Assembly: GCF_028548475.1 (NCBI RefSeq)
Contig: NZ_JAQQLE010000002.1
Location: 420,540 to 484,539 of the forward strand
Length of the DNA: 64,000 nucleotides
Reading direction: 5' to 3'
Source: Vogesella margarita
GTDB taxonomy: Bacteria; Pseudomonadota; Gammaproteobacteria; Burkholderiales; Chromobacteriaceae
Every line of letters begins with the position of its first letter. The stretch's first letter is position 1. Below the pieces are notes generated by a model. That model saw nothing but the letters and a program-made list of their open reading frames with translations. It was not told where the DNA came from and did no database searches. Both the position numbers and the translations under genes were made by a program. Shown here piece after piece: positions 43,600-53,983 of this stretch.

Positions 43600-46409
43600 T
43601 GTTCCAGATGAAATCGGTAGAAATGGTGCATTGGGACTTCTGGCAGCGGCTGACCGTGCCGCTGGACGCGCAGATCGTCACCATCATCGGCCCCAACGGC
43701 TCCGGCAAGACCACGCTGCTGGACGCGCTGCGCACCTTGCTGGCGATCAAGTGCTCCGGCAAGCGCGACTACAAGCGCTACGTGCGCAACAACCGCGAGC
43801 CGTTCGCCTTTCTCAAGGGCGTGGTCGCCAATCCGCGCCGCCTCAACGGCGGGCTGTACCCGACGCCGTTCTTCCCGCTGCTGAGCGAGGAAGTCACCCT
43901 GCTGTGCCGCATCAAGAAACAGGGCGGCGACTGGGTGCGCCACTACGCCATTGCCGAGGGCGACGTGGCGCTGGACAGCGCGGTGGCCGATCCGGCGCTG
44001 GCGTGGCTGGGGGTGCAGGAATACCGTCGCCGCCTGGAAGCGGCCGGCCTCACCGCCGCCGTCGGCGAAGTGCTGGCGCTGGAGCAGGGCGACACCGACA
44101 AGCTCACCGAATACACGCCCAAGCAGCTGCTGGATCTGGTGTTCCAGGTGTTCGGCGACAAGGACGTGCTCGACAACTACCAGCACGCGCGTGACGAACA
44201 GCGTGCCGCCGAGGCCGAGCTGAACGCGCTGTCGCAGCAGCAGGAAGCGCTGGAAGTGCGCGTCGAGGCGATGAAGACGCGCGCCAACCGCTATCTGGAA
44301 TGGACCGGGTTGCACAAGCGCGTCACCCGCCTGCGCGACGAGGCCTTGCCGGTGCTGGGGCTGATCGACGGCCGCAGCGCCATCGCCCGACAATGGGGCG
44401 ACTACCGCCGCGTGCAGCACGATTACCTGAACGTCAGCGCCGACCACCGTGCCACGCTGCAGCTGATGGCCACGCTGCGCCGTGCCGAGAGCGAGGCGCA
44501 GGCCGCCCGCGCCCAGGCCGACAGCGAGCGCCACCACGCGCAGCAGGCCTTCATGCACGCCCGTGACGCGCTGCGCGACGTGCAAAGCCAGCTCAAGGAA
44601 CGCGACCGGCTGCAGGCGCTGGCCGGCCAGCAATACGGTGACGACGCCGCCACGCTGACGCAAAGGTTGGCCGCACTGCGCCATGATGCCGACACCCTGC
44701 GCGACAGCCTGCGCGCCGCCAAACGCGAGCGCGACGAGCACAGCGCCGAACTGGCGGCGCTGGAAAGCGGCAAGCCGCGCGCGCCGGACGACGTGCGCCA
44801 CTTCCGCGCCGCGCTGGACGAGGCCGGCATCGCGCACAGCATGCTGTGCGACATCGTCGAGGTGACCGATGCCGCGTGGCAGGGCGCGGTCGAGGCGCTG
44901 CTCAAGCCCTACCGCCACGTGGTGCTGCTGGCCGACCCGGCCGACCGCCGCGCGGCCTGGCAGCTGGGCGAGAAACTGCGCTACCGCCACTTCGTGGTGC
45001 CGGATACCGCCAGCGCGCCGCGGGCGCGCAGCGGCAGCCTCTTGGAGGTGGTGCGTTTTGCCGAGCCGGCGCCGGAGTGGCTGTACCAGCAGATGAACCG
45101 CGTCAGCCGCGTCGCCGACGTGGCCGCCGGCAGCAAGGAAGACGGCGACTGGATCACGCCGGAAGGCTATTTCCGCGAACGTCGCGGCGCACGCCACATC
45201 GGCGTGCCGCAGCGCGACTTCGCCTTCGGCGAGGCGGCGCGCCAGTCGCGGCTGCTGGACCTGCGTGCCACGCTGACGGCGCTGAACCAGCGCATCATCG
45301 CCGGTGAAGAGCAACTGGTGGCCACCAGCCGCGACATCGCCGCGCTGGCCGACTACCTGTCGGGCATGGATTCCATCGCCCAGCTGGCCAGCCGCGCCGA
45401 CGAATTCGCCGCGCTGGAGGCGCAGCTGGTCACGCTGCAGGCCAGCGTCGCCGAACACGGCGCCGCGCTGGCCGACGCCGACACCGCCTGCCGTGACGCC
45501 GAAAGCCGGCACAGCGACGCGCGGCTGGCGCACGACCGCGTCTGCCAGCGCGAACAGGACAGCCTGAACCGGCAGGCCGCTCGCCGGCTGGAAGCGGAAC
45601 AGGCACGCCGCACCCTGCGCCGCCTGCTGGCCGAGTTGCGCGACAGCCAGAGCCGGCTGCCGGCCGCGGCGCAGGATGCCGCCTACGTCGCGCAGCTGAC
45701 CGAGGAATTCGAAACCGCCGCCGACGTGCGCCACGAGATCCACTATCTGGAAGAAAAACTGGCCGCCGGCGACTGGGAGTGCGACGACGCGGTGCTGCAG
45801 CTGAAGGACAAGTTGCAGGAAGACCTGAACACGCTGGCGCGCGAATGCCAGCGCCGCCAGGCGGAGGTGGAGCGCGCCGCTGGCCTCACCAGCGACGCGC
45901 GCGAGGCCTATCTTGGCAAGCTGCGCGCCACGGTGCGCGCCTACGGCAGCAACATCAAGCGCCTGGGCGAGCTGGCCGGCATCGGTGTCGAGGTCGAGCT
46001 GCCGCTGCTGGCCAACGACGACACCGCGCTGGCGCAGGCCGGTCTCACGCTGAAGTTCAACTTCGACCAGAAGGGCATGATGGGCATGAACGACGGTGAG
46101 GCCTCCGGCGGCCAGCAGGTGATGAAATCGCTGATCCTGCTGATCGGGCTGATGATGGACGAGGCTAACCCGTCCGGTTTCGTGTTCATCGACGAGCCGT
46201 TCGCGCACCTGGACATCTTCAACATCGACCGCGTCGCCGGCTTCCTGAAAGCCACCGAGGCGCAGTACCTGATCACCACGCCCAACACCCACAACATCAA
46301 CATCTTCGCGCCGTCCGGACTGACGCTGGCTACGCGCAAGAAACGCCCCGGCGAGCAGTGGGCGCCGGCGATCCTGCAGACGAGGAGACGGCTGGAGACG
46401 GAAAGCTGA
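43599..46409 (+). CDS. mksB: MksB SMC-like ATPase of an Mks condensin
   Basis: A 936-residue SMC protein that organises the chromosome or acts on plasmids. Walker A GPNGSGKTTLLDAL (about 29-42), long coiled coils on both sides of a central hinge (about 400-480), ABC signature EASGGQQVMKSL and Walker B FVFIDEPFAHLD near the C-terminus. Length fits the MksB class. No MksG/JetD nuclease follows, so this is the three-gene form, not a complete Wadjet set. The operon ends at a terminator (46419-46445). Confidence 0.9.
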   Translation: MFQMKSVEMVHWDFWQRLTVPLDAQIVTIIGPNGSGKTTLLDALRTLLAIKCSGKRDYKRYVRNNREPFAFLKGVVANPRRLNGGLYPTPFFPLLSEEVTLLCRIKKQGGDWVRHYAIAEGDVALDSAVADPALAWLGVQEYRRRLEAAGLTAAVGEVLALEQGDTDKLTEYTPKQLLDLVFQVFGDKDVLDNYQHARDEQRAAEAELNALSQQQEALEVRVEAMKTRANRYLEWTGLHKRVTRLRDEALPVLGLIDGRSAIARQWGDYRRVQHDYLNVSADHRATLQLMATLRRAESEAQAARAQADSERHHAQQAFMHARDALRDVQSQLKERDRLQALAGQQYGDDAATLTQRLAALRHDADTLRDSLRAAKRERDEHSAELAALESGKPRAPDDVRHFRAALDEAGIAHSMLCDIVEVTDAAWQGAVEALLKPYRHVVLLADPADRRAAWQLGEKLRYRHFVVPDTASAPRARSGSLLEVVRFAEPAPEWLYQQMNRVSRVADVAAGSKEDGDWITPEGYFRERRGARHIGVPQRDFAFGEAARQSRLLDLRATLTALNQRIIAGEEQLVATSRDIAALADYLSGMDSIAQLASRADEFAALEAQLVTLQASVAEHGAALADADTACRDAESRHSDARLAHDRVCQREQDSLNRQAARRLEAEQARRTLRRLLAELRDSQSRLPAAAQDAAYVAQLTEEFETAADVRHEIHYLEEKLAAGDWECDDAVLQLKDKLQEDLNTLARECQRRQAEVERAAGLTSDAREAYLGKLRATVRAYGSNIKRLGELAGIGVEVELPLLANDDTALAQAGLTLKFNFDQKGMMGMNDGEASGGQQVMKSLILLIGLMMDEANPSGFVFIDEPFAHLDIFNIDRVAGFLKATEAQYLITTPNTHNINIFAPSGLTLATRKKRPGEQWAPAILQTRRRLETES

Positions 46410-46418
46410 TGCTGAGCA

Positions 46419-46445
46419 CCCCGGTACTGGTGACCGGGGTTTTTT
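46419..46445 (+). terminator. Terminator of the mksFEB operon
   Basis: CCCCGGT / ACCGGGG stem with a 7-base loop and TTTTTT tail, nine bases after the mksB stop. Confidence 0.92.
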
Positions 46446-46566
46446 GCGACCAGCCTTGTGCAGTTCGTCACGCCGCTTTTCATGACAGGCAGCATGGGGA
46501 TAGCTTTAATGCCATAGACACTAACTGATTATGCAAATAGAATAGCACGCCTTGCCAACCCTAAGC

Positions 46567-47316
46567 ATGATTCCATCCATGAAACAGCTCGCTCTCTTTG
46601 CCGCCCTCGCGGCGTGCCTGGCCGCTCCGGCGCAGGCGTTCAACCTCAACTCCGTGCTCAGCGCCGGTTCTGACCTGGTGAAGTCCGCCACCCTCAGCGA
46701 TGGCGAGGTGAAGGCGATGGCCGCCGAGGCCAGCAAGTCGATGGACAAGCAGAACAAGGTCGCCGCCGCCGGCAGCGCCTACGGCACGCGCCTGAACAAG
46801 ATCGTGAAAGGGCTGGGCAGTGAAGATGGCCTGCAGCTGAATTTCAAGGTGTACCAGAGCAAGGAAGTGAACGCCTTCGCGATGGCTGACGGCACCGTGC
46901 GCGTGTACAGCGGCCTGCTGGACAAGATGACCGACGACGAAGTGCGTTACGTGATCGGCCACGAGATCGGCCACGTGAAGCTGGGGCACAGCAAGAAGGC
47001 GATGCAGGTGGCCTACGCCGCGTCCGCGGCGCGCAAGGCGGCGGCCGGTAGCGGCAACAACCTCGCCGCCTCGCTGTCGGAGTCGGAACTGGGCGATTTC
47101 GCCGAGCAGATCGTGCACGCGCAGTTCTCGCAGTCGCAGGAAAGCGACGCCGACGCCTACGCGGTGGATTTCCTGAAGCGCCACAATTACAACCTGCAGG
47201 GCGCGCCGGCGGCACTGCGCAAGCTGGCTGCGCTGTTCGGCAACGAAGGCAGCGTGCTGGCCAGTCACCCGGCTCCGGGCGACCGTGCCGACAAGGTGGA
47301 AAAGCTGATCAAGTAA
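46567..47316 (+). CDS. LoiP/YcaL-type M48 metalloprotease
   Basis: A 249-residue exported zinc protease with a signal peptide (MKQLALFAALAACLAAPAQA, from the second Met). The zinc motif is VIGHEIGHVKLGHSKK and the third ligand region is ESDADAYAVDFLKRH, as in LoiP. No lipobox Cys is visible at the cleavage site, so it is probably periplasmic and soluble. Either ATG (46567 or 46579) may start it. Confidence 0.88.
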   Translation: MIPSMKQLALFAALAACLAAPAQAFNLNSVLSAGSDLVKSATLSDGEVKAMAAEASKSMDKQNKVAAAGSAYGTRLNKIVKGLGSEDGLQLNFKVYQSKEVNAFAMADGTVRVYSGLLDKMTDDEVRYVIGHEIGHVKLGHSKKAMQVAYAASAARKAAAGSGNNLAASLSESELGDFAEQIVHAQFSQSQESDADAYAVDFLKRHNYNLQGAPAALRKLAALFGNEGSVLASHPAPGDRADKVEKLIK

Positions 47317-47339
47317 GCGTTGACCAGTCTGTATCACGC

Positions 47340-47369
47340 AAAACAGCCCGCCATTGGCGGGCTGTTTTG
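47340..47369. terminator. Terminator between the M48 protease and ClC genes
   Basis: AAAACAGCCCGCC / GGCGGGCTGTTTT stem with a short loop; usable in both directions between convergent genes. Confidence 0.9.
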
Positions 47370-47403
47370 TTTTGGGGGGCTAGCCTGCTGTTCCGCGGCG
47401 GGC

Positions 47404-48780
47404 TCAGTGCCTGGCGGGTGTGGCGGTTGTCTGGTCGCGGGTAATAAATCCTTGTGCCAGCGAGTGGTAGAGCGGCGGGCTGATGGCACGCGACACCAGA
47501 CTGGCGAGGAAGGCGGCGGCGATCAGGCTGATCACCATGGCGTGGCCGTCGATCATTTCCATCACGATCACGAACGAGGTGATCGGCGCCTGGGTGACGG
47601 CCGCCAGAAAGGCCGCCATGCACAGCGCGATCCAGGCGGCGGCATTGATATCGACCAGATTCAGGCTGGCCAGATCCTGTCCGAGGCCGGCGCCTACCGC
47701 CAGGCTGGGGGCAAAGATGCCGCCCGGAATGCCGGCGAAGTAGGAGAACAGGGTGGCCGCCATTTTTTCAAAGGCATACAGAAACGGCAGCGGGGCACTG
47801 CCGCTGAGCGCTTGCTGTGTCGGCAGGTAGCCACTGCCGTGGGCGGCTCCGGCGGAGAGCAGGCCCAGCACGGCGACCAGCAGGCCACACAGGCCGGCAA
47901 ACAGGACCGGGTGCCGGCTTTTCAGCCAGCCCAGTTTGCCCGGCCATGGCTTGGCACCGAGCAGCATCAGGCGCGAGAAGATGCCGCCGCACAAGCCGGC
48001 GATGATGCCGCTGAGCAGGATGGGCAAGGCCAGGCGGCTGTCGACCACGGTGACGGCGAGGCGGCCGAAATAGGTGTAGTTGCCCTGTAGCGAGATCGAG
48101 ATCACCCCGGCCAGAATGATGGCGGTCAGCAGTACGCCGTTGGTGCGCTCTTCGAACTTGCGTCCCAGCTCTTCGATGGCAAACACGATACCGGCCAGCG
48201 GGGTGTTGAAGGCGGCGGCGATGCCGGCGGCACCGCCGGCCAGGATCAGGTGCTGCGGCTGCACCGGGAAACGGCGCGGCAGCACATGGCGCACTGCGTA
48301 CATCAGGCTGGCGCCAACCTGAACCGACGGTCCTTCGCGTCCGCTGGAAAAGCCGCAGCCCAGTGCTGCGGAACCGAGCAGGATTTTGCCGGCGGCGATG
48401 CGCCATGACACCAGAGAACGTTTGCCCGGCGCATCATCCGGTATGTGCAGTGCGGCGATGACCTGTGGAATGCCGCTGCCCTGCGCCCCCTTGAAGTAGC
48501 GCTGTGTCAGCCAGGCGATCAGCATGCCGCCGCCACTGGTCAGTAGCAGTGGTGACCACGGTGCCAGCTGGCGCAGGTGGTTGAAGCCGTCGATGGCGAG
48601 ATCGACCATGTGGGCGAACATCACGATCATCAGTGCGGCAAGGGCTGCCGCCAGCCAGACCAGCATGCGGCCTCGCCAGATGCGCCAGTGAATTAGGCGG
48701 ATCAGGCTTTTGCGGGTGCGCTGCAGATTGTGCATGTGCCGATATCTTCCGGGCAGTAGACGAAAAAGTGGGCGTGACAT
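47404..48780 (-). CDS. ClC-family chloride channel or H+/Cl- antiporter
   Basis: A 458-residue membrane protein with the ClC selectivity motifs GSGIPQ, GREGP and AAAFNTPLAG(IVFAIEEL). The Glu in GREGP is the gating glutamate; the Glu in the IEEL region is also kept. Whether it is channel or exchanger cannot be told by eye. Start is ATG 48780 or ATG 48735, each with a possible ribosome site; a 10-bp hairpin overlaps the upstream one. Confidence 0.9.
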   Translation of the reverse strand: MSRPLFRLLPGRYRHMHNLQRTRKSLIRLIHWRIWRGRMLVWLAAALAALMIVMFAHMVDLAIDGFNHLRQLAPWSPLLLTSGGGMLIAWLTQRYFKGAQGSGIPQVIAALHIPDDAPGKRSLVSWRIAAGKILLGSAALGCGFSSGREGPSVQVGASLMYAVRHVLPRRFPVQPQHLILAGGAAGIAAAFNTPLAGIVFAIEELGRKFEERTNGVLLTAIILAGVISISLQGNYTYFGRLAVTVVDSRLALPILLSGIIAGLCGGIFSRLMLLGAKPWPGKLGWLKSRHPVLFAGLCGLLVAVLGLLSAGAAHGSGYLPTQQALSGSAPLPFLYAFEKMAATLFSYFAGIPGGIFAPSLAVGAGLGQDLASLNLVDINAAAWIALCMAAFLAAVTQAPITSFVIVMEMIDGHAMVISLIAAAFLASLVSRAISPPLYHSLAQGFITRDQTTATPARH

Positions 48781-48793
48781 GACTGTCACGCCC
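48770..48793. promoter_or_regulatory. Inverted repeat over the ClC start codon
   Basis: GGGCGTGACA-TGAC-TGTCACGCCC, a perfect 10-bp stem covering the first ATG of the ClC gene. It could mask that start in RNA or be an operator. Confidence 0.4.
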
Positions 48794-48980
48794 TCTTTTC
48801 AATGCGGTATTTACTCAGCCGCTCCAGGCGAGTTCCTGAAAGGTAGCACAAAACAAGTTTTGTATAAAATCTTTTAGGAGCGTGCTTTTCGCCGAGGGAA
48901 AAATAGAGGCAGGTAACTGCGCGGTGCCTGCCAGCTACCCGTAGCGCCAGAACGACTCTTGCCGCCGCTATGGTGTGTGT

Positions 48981-50123
48981 TCATGACTTGCTGCCAAGCG
49001 CCAGCAGCGCGCCGACGTTGCGCGCGCAGCGCTCAAGGTTGGCCGCAGCGTGTTCCAGTGCCTGTTCCAGTGTGGTGATGCGGTCGACGCAGGCGAATAC
49101 CGCGTCGATACCGTGCTGGTGTACCGCCTCGACGCCGTCGCCCAGGCTGCCGCCGATGGCGATCACCGGCAGGCCATGCTGCTTGGCGCGGCGTGCGACG
49201 CCGATCGGGGTCTTGCCGAAGATGCTCTGGCCGTCGAGGCGGCCTTCGCCGGTAATCACCAGATCAGCCCCTTCCAGTGCCGCGTCCAACCCGACGCTGT
49301 CGAGCACGATGTCGATGCCGCGGCGCAGCTGGCAGGGCAGGAAGGCCAGCGCCGCCGCGCCCATGCCGCCGGCGGCACCGGCGCCGGGTACCGTGGCGAT
49401 GACCTGGCCGCAGTGCTGCTCCAGCTGGCGGCCGTAGTGCGCCAGCGCCTCGTCCAGTAGCGCCACCATTGCGGTGTCGGCGCCTTTTTGCGGGCCGAAG
49501 ACGGTGGAGGCGCCGTGGACGCCGGTCAGCGGATTGTCGACGTCGCAGGCGATGTCGAAGCGGCACTCGGCCAGCCGCGGGTCCAGCGCACTGCTGTCGA
49601 TGTGCGCCAGCTGCGCCAGCGCGGCGCCGCCGGGCGGCAAGGGTTGGCCGCCGGCATCCAGCCAGCGCACGCCGAGCGCGGCGAGCATGCCGGCGCCGCC
49701 GTCGTTGGTGGCGGAGCCGCCCAGCGCCAGGATGATGTGGCGCGCGCCGTGGTCCAGCGCGCCGCGGATCAGCTCGCCGGTGCCGTAGCTGGTGCTGGTG
49801 AGCGGATTGCGCTCGTCGCGCGGCACGTGCTCCAGGCCGCTGGCACTGGCCATCTCGATGACGGCGCTGTGGCCGTCGCCGAGCATGCCCCAGTTGGCGA
49901 ACAGCGGCGTGTTCTGCGGGCCGGTGACGCGCTGGCGGATGCGCTGGCCACCGCTGGCGTCGAGCAGCGCGTCCAGCGTGCCCTCGCCGCCGTCGGCGAC
50001 CGGCAGCCGCAGCAGCTCGGTGTGCGGCAGCTGCGATGCGAGGCCGCGGGCGATGAGGGTGGCGACTTCGCGTGCCGACAGGCTTTCCTTGAATGAATCC
50101 GGGGCGATCACGATTTTGCGCAT
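48981..50123 (-). CDS. Glycerate kinase (GarK/GlxK family)
   Basis: A 380-residue kinase that phosphorylates D-glycerate, feeding it to glycolysis. Family start MRKIVIAPDSFKESLSAREVA; then VADGGEGTLDALL, ALGGSATNDGGAGMLAALG and ADLVITGEGRLDGQS. Length is typical. The ATG at 50123 begins the conserved start; the frame runs 29 codons up. One exact repeat copy (49038-49047) lies inside. Confidence 0.93.
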   Translation of the reverse strand: MRKIVIAPDSFKESLSAREVATLIARGLASQLPHTELLRLPVADGGEGTLDALLDASGGQRIRQRVTGPQNTPLFANWGMLGDGHSAVIEMASASGLEHVPRDERNPLTSTSYGTGELIRGALDHGARHIILALGGSATNDGGAGMLAALGVRWLDAGGQPLPPGGAALAQLAHIDSSALDPRLAECRFDIACDVDNPLTGVHGASTVFGPQKGADTAMVALLDEALAHYGRQLEQHCGQVIATVPGAGAAGGMGAAALAFLPCQLRRGIDIVLDSVGLDAALEGADLVITGEGRLDGQSIFGKTPIGVARRAKQHGLPVIAIGGSLGDGVEAVHQHGIDAVFACVDRITTLEQALEHAAANLERCARNVGALLALGSKS

Positions 50124-50267
50124 GGTGGCGATGGGAGGCGAGTGGTGGAACGCCGATTCTATGCCATCGTTGCCGGCGGCGGCGAATGCTTGCCGGCATG
50201 ACAAAACCAAGCACTTGCTCGATAATGCGGTTTTGCCACCGACCTCATCCTCCAGGAGCCTGCCGCG

Positions 50268-51134
<867 letters not shown>

Positions 51135-51308
51135 CCTTGTCATTGTTTAACATAATCAACGACAGCGAAACGCATGGCTGAGGCAAAATAGGCCACAGCC
51201 CGGGCGCGCGATGCTGCGTTGCGGCATGTTGTTTTGTCCGGGTTTATTCTTTATGTAAGCTATTGAGACGGCAGGATTTTTCTCGTGGCGCGACGGCAGG
51301 TGACGACA

Positions 51309-51346
51309 GGCCCCGCACCGGTGACGGTGGCGGGGCCTTGTTTTTT
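51309..51346 (+). terminator. Terminator 175 bases downstream of the MBL gene
   Basis: GGCCCCG / CGGGGCC stem extended through a bulge, with a TTGTTTTTT tail. The 174 bases between the MBL stop and this hairpin have no ORF, so they are a long 3' UTR or a small RNA. Confidence 0.8.
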
Positions 51347-51502
51347 ATCGGTCTTGCGTGTTTAAAAAAATGCTCACCTTGAGGCGTGCTGGCTATAATG
51401 CCCCCACAACTACATGGGTGAGGTGCGGTCTGGCTCTGCAGGGTGCGGGGTCGCCGGATCATCATTCTGACCACACTACCAAGGATTAAGGAGACGGAAG
51501 TA

Positions 51503-52942
51503 ATGCTCGTCGGGTTCGTCATACTTTATTTGGCTGTTACCGTCGGTATCGGCCTGTACGCATCAACGCGTGTTCACAATGCCAGAGACTTCGCTTCTGC
51601 CGGGGGCAGCATGCCGCTGCCGGTGGTGACCGCCATGGTGTTCGCCACCTGGTTCGGCTCCGAGGCGGTGCTGGGCATTCCTTCCACCTTTCTGCAGGAG
51701 GGCTTCGCCGGCATCGTCGAGGATCCGTTCGGCTCCTTCGGCTGCCTGATGATCGTCGGGGTGTTGCTGGCCAAGCGCCTGTACCGCATGAACCTGCTGA
51801 CCATCGGCGACTTCTTCCGCAAGCGTTATGGTCCGGCGGTGGAGGCCATCATCAGTGTGGTGATCATCCTGTCCTATCTGGGCTGGATCGCGGCGCAGAT
51901 GACGGCGCTGGGTGTGGTGTTCAACGTGCTGTCCGACGGCGCTATCACCACCACCCAGGGCACGCTGCTGGGCGCGGTGATCGTGCTGTTCTACACCCTG
52001 TGCGGCGGCATGCTGTCGGTGGCGTTTACCGATTTCCTGCAGATGTCGGTGATCGTCGGCGGCCTGATCTACCTGGTGTATCTGGTGTCCGGCATGGCCG
52101 GCGGCTTCGACGTGGTGGTGGCCAAGGCCGCCAGCGAGAACAAGCTGTCCTTCATCAACGATACCAGCCCCAAGGGCGTCGTCGCCTTCATCGGCGCCGC
52201 GCTGACCATGATGCTGGGCTCAATCCCGCAGCAGGACGTGTACCAGCGCGTGATGTCGGCCAAAAACGAAAAAGTGGCGATGCAGGGCTCCATCCTGGGG
52301 GCCTGCATGTACCTGACCTTCTGCATGCTGCCGATCTTCCTGATCAGCGCCGCCTCCCTCATCGACGCGAAAATGGTGGCGACCCAGCTGGGCATCGATC
52401 CGCAGATGGTGCTGCCGCGCCTGATCCTGGACAAGACGCCGCTGTTCGCGCAGATCATGTTCTTCGGCGCGCTGCTGTCGGCCATCATGTCCACCGCCTC
52501 CGGCACGCTGATGGCACCGTCGGTGACCTTCGTCGAGAACATCCTCAAGCACTTCGTACCCAAGATGAGCGACCGCCAGTTCATCAGGGCGATGCGGCTG
52601 TCCATCGTGGTGGCCGCGGTGTCCACCACCGCCTTTGCGCTGCTGTCGGATGCCAGCATCTACGAAATGGTGGGCAACGCCTACAAGGTGACGCTGGTGG
52701 CGGCGGTGGTGCCGCTGCTGGCCGGCCTGTTCTGGAAGCGTGCCTCGACCAGCGGTGCCCTGCTGTCCATGCTGTTGGGTGCCAGCAGCTGGATCGCGCT
52801 GGAAATCAGCTACACCGACGACGCCTTCTGGCCGCCGCAGCTGGCCGGCCTGCTGATGAGCCTGCTGGGCATGGTGCTGGGCAGCCTGCTGTCGCCACGC
52901 GCAGAACTCGATACCGAATTGCAGCCGGTGATGGCTGACTGA
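51503..52942 (+). CDS. Sodium:solute symporter (SSS family)
   Basis: A 479-residue transporter with about 13 membrane helices. Typical features: GGSMPLPVVTAMVFATWFGSEAVLGIPSTF early on and FFGALLSAIMSTASGTLMAPSVTF in the sodium-site region. Substrate unknown. Start at ATG 51503 with AAGGAG upstream; the 5' region (51347-51502) holds a TATAAT at 51394-51399 with a weak -35 at 51371-51376. Confidence 0.9.
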   Translation: MLVGFVILYLAVTVGIGLYASTRVHNARDFASAGGSMPLPVVTAMVFATWFGSEAVLGIPSTFLQEGFAGIVEDPFGSFGCLMIVGVLLAKRLYRMNLLTIGDFFRKRYGPAVEAIISVVIILSYLGWIAAQMTALGVVFNVLSDGAITTTQGTLLGAVIVLFYTLCGGMLSVAFTDFLQMSVIVGGLIYLVYLVSGMAGGFDVVVAKAASENKLSFINDTSPKGVVAFIGAALTMMLGSIPQQDVYQRVMSAKNEKVAMQGSILGACMYLTFCMLPIFLISAASLIDAKMVATQLGIDPQMVLPRLILDKTPLFAQIMFFGALLSAIMSTASGTLMAPSVTFVENILKHFVPKMSDRQFIRAMRLSIVVAAVSTTAFALLSDASIYEMVGNAYKVTLVAAVVPLLAGLFWKRASTSGALLSMLLGASSWIALEISYTDDAFWPPQLAGLLMSLLGMVLGSLLSPRAELDTELQPVMAD

Positions 52943-52967
52943 AAGACTCCTGGGGAAGGGGACCTGG

Positions 52968-52993
52968 CCGGGACATCTGTCCCGGTTTTTTTT
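52968..52993 (+). terminator. Terminator of the symporter gene
   Basis: CCGGGA / TCCCGG stem with an eight-T tail. Confidence 0.92.
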
Positions 52994-53059
52994 CGTGAAC
53001 AATTTGTTGCGATGCGTCACCTTGCCAGCCGTCCGTGGCTCATGGCATGGTGGCAGGCT

Positions 53060-53959
53060 ATGACGAAACCATCCCTCTCGCCGCGGCTGGCCTATCTGCT
53101 GCTGACGCTGACCGCGCTGTTCTGGTCCGGCAACTTCGTGCTGGCGCGCGCGATGCACGCCAGCGTGGCGCCGATGACGCTCTCCTTTGCGCGCTGGAGC
53201 ATCGCGCTGTGCCTGCTGCTGCCGTTTGGCGCCGCGCCGGCGTGGCGCCAGCGCGCGTTGTGGCTGCCGCACTGGCGCCGGCTGCTGCTGCTGGGCCTGC
53301 TGGGCGTCACCGGCTTCAATTCGCTGGTGTACTGGGGGCTGCAGTACACCGCCGCCACCAACGGCGTGTTGCTCAACTCCTTCATCCCCATCCTGATCGT
53401 GCTGTTCGGCGCGCTGTTCTTCGGCGTGGCCATCGCCCGCCGCCAGGCGCTGGCGGTGGCGATCTCCTTTGCCGGCGTGCTGCTGGTGGTGGCGCACGGC
53501 GACTGGCAAAGGTTGGCCGCACTCGACATCAACCGCGGCGACGCGGTGGTGTTCCTGGCGATGGTGGCGTGGGCGCTGTACACGCTGCTGCTGCGCGGCA
53601 TGCCGCCAGCGCTGGACCGCATCGGCCTCTTGACGCTGCAGGTGTCGATCGGCCTTGTCGGCATCGCGCCGCTGTTCGTCTGGGAGCTGGCCGGCGGCCG
53701 CCACACGGCGCTGAACGTCGCCACGCTGGCCACCTTCGCCTACGTCGGCACCCTGCCGTCGGTGGCCGCCTACTATTTCTACAATCTCGGTGTCACGCGC
53801 GTCGGCGCGGCGCGGGCCGGCATGTTCATCCACCTGATGCCGATGTTCGGTGCGCTGCTGTCCATGCTGTTCCTCGGCGAGGCGCTGCAGCTGTACCACC
53901 TGGCCGGCATCACGCTGATCCTGGCCGGCGTCACACTGGCGACACGCAGCCACGGCTGA
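53060..53959 (+). CDS. DMT-superfamily (EamA) transporter
   Basis: A 299-residue protein with ten membrane helices in two EamA repeats (about 15-140 and 155-290). Typical pieces: LFWSGNFVLARAMH, ALQYTAATNGVLLNSFIPI-like and VAAYYFYNLGVTRVGAARAGMF. Exports small metabolites in general; the substrate is not known. Start ATG 53060 is favoured over the one at 53012. One repeat copy inside (53512-53521), read AGG TTG GCC GCA. Possibly cotranscribed with the CMD gene 24 bases downstream. Confidence 0.87.
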   Translation: MTKPSLSPRLAYLLLTLTALFWSGNFVLARAMHASVAPMTLSFARWSIALCLLLPFGAAPAWRQRALWLPHWRRLLLLGLLGVTGFNSLVYWGLQYTAATNGVLLNSFIPILIVLFGALFFGVAIARRQALAVAISFAGVLLVVAHGDWQRLAALDINRGDAVVFLAMVAWALYTLLLRGMPPALDRIGLLTLQVSIGLVGIAPLFVWELAGGRHTALNVATLATFAYVGTLPSVAAYYFYNLGVTRVGAARAGMFIHLMPMFGALLSMLFLGEALQLYHLAGITLILAGVTLATRSHG

Positions 53960-53983
53960 ACACCACAAGCGAAGGAGAGCACC

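Noticed and set aside
41609..46409. Complete Wadjet (JetABCD) defence system
   Set aside because: No JetD-like nuclease gene follows; the next gene is an M48 protease. Sizes fit MksFEB.
46567..47316. HtpX paralogue
   Set aside because: It has a signal peptide and no membrane helices, so it fits the LoiP-type branch of M48 rather than HtpX.
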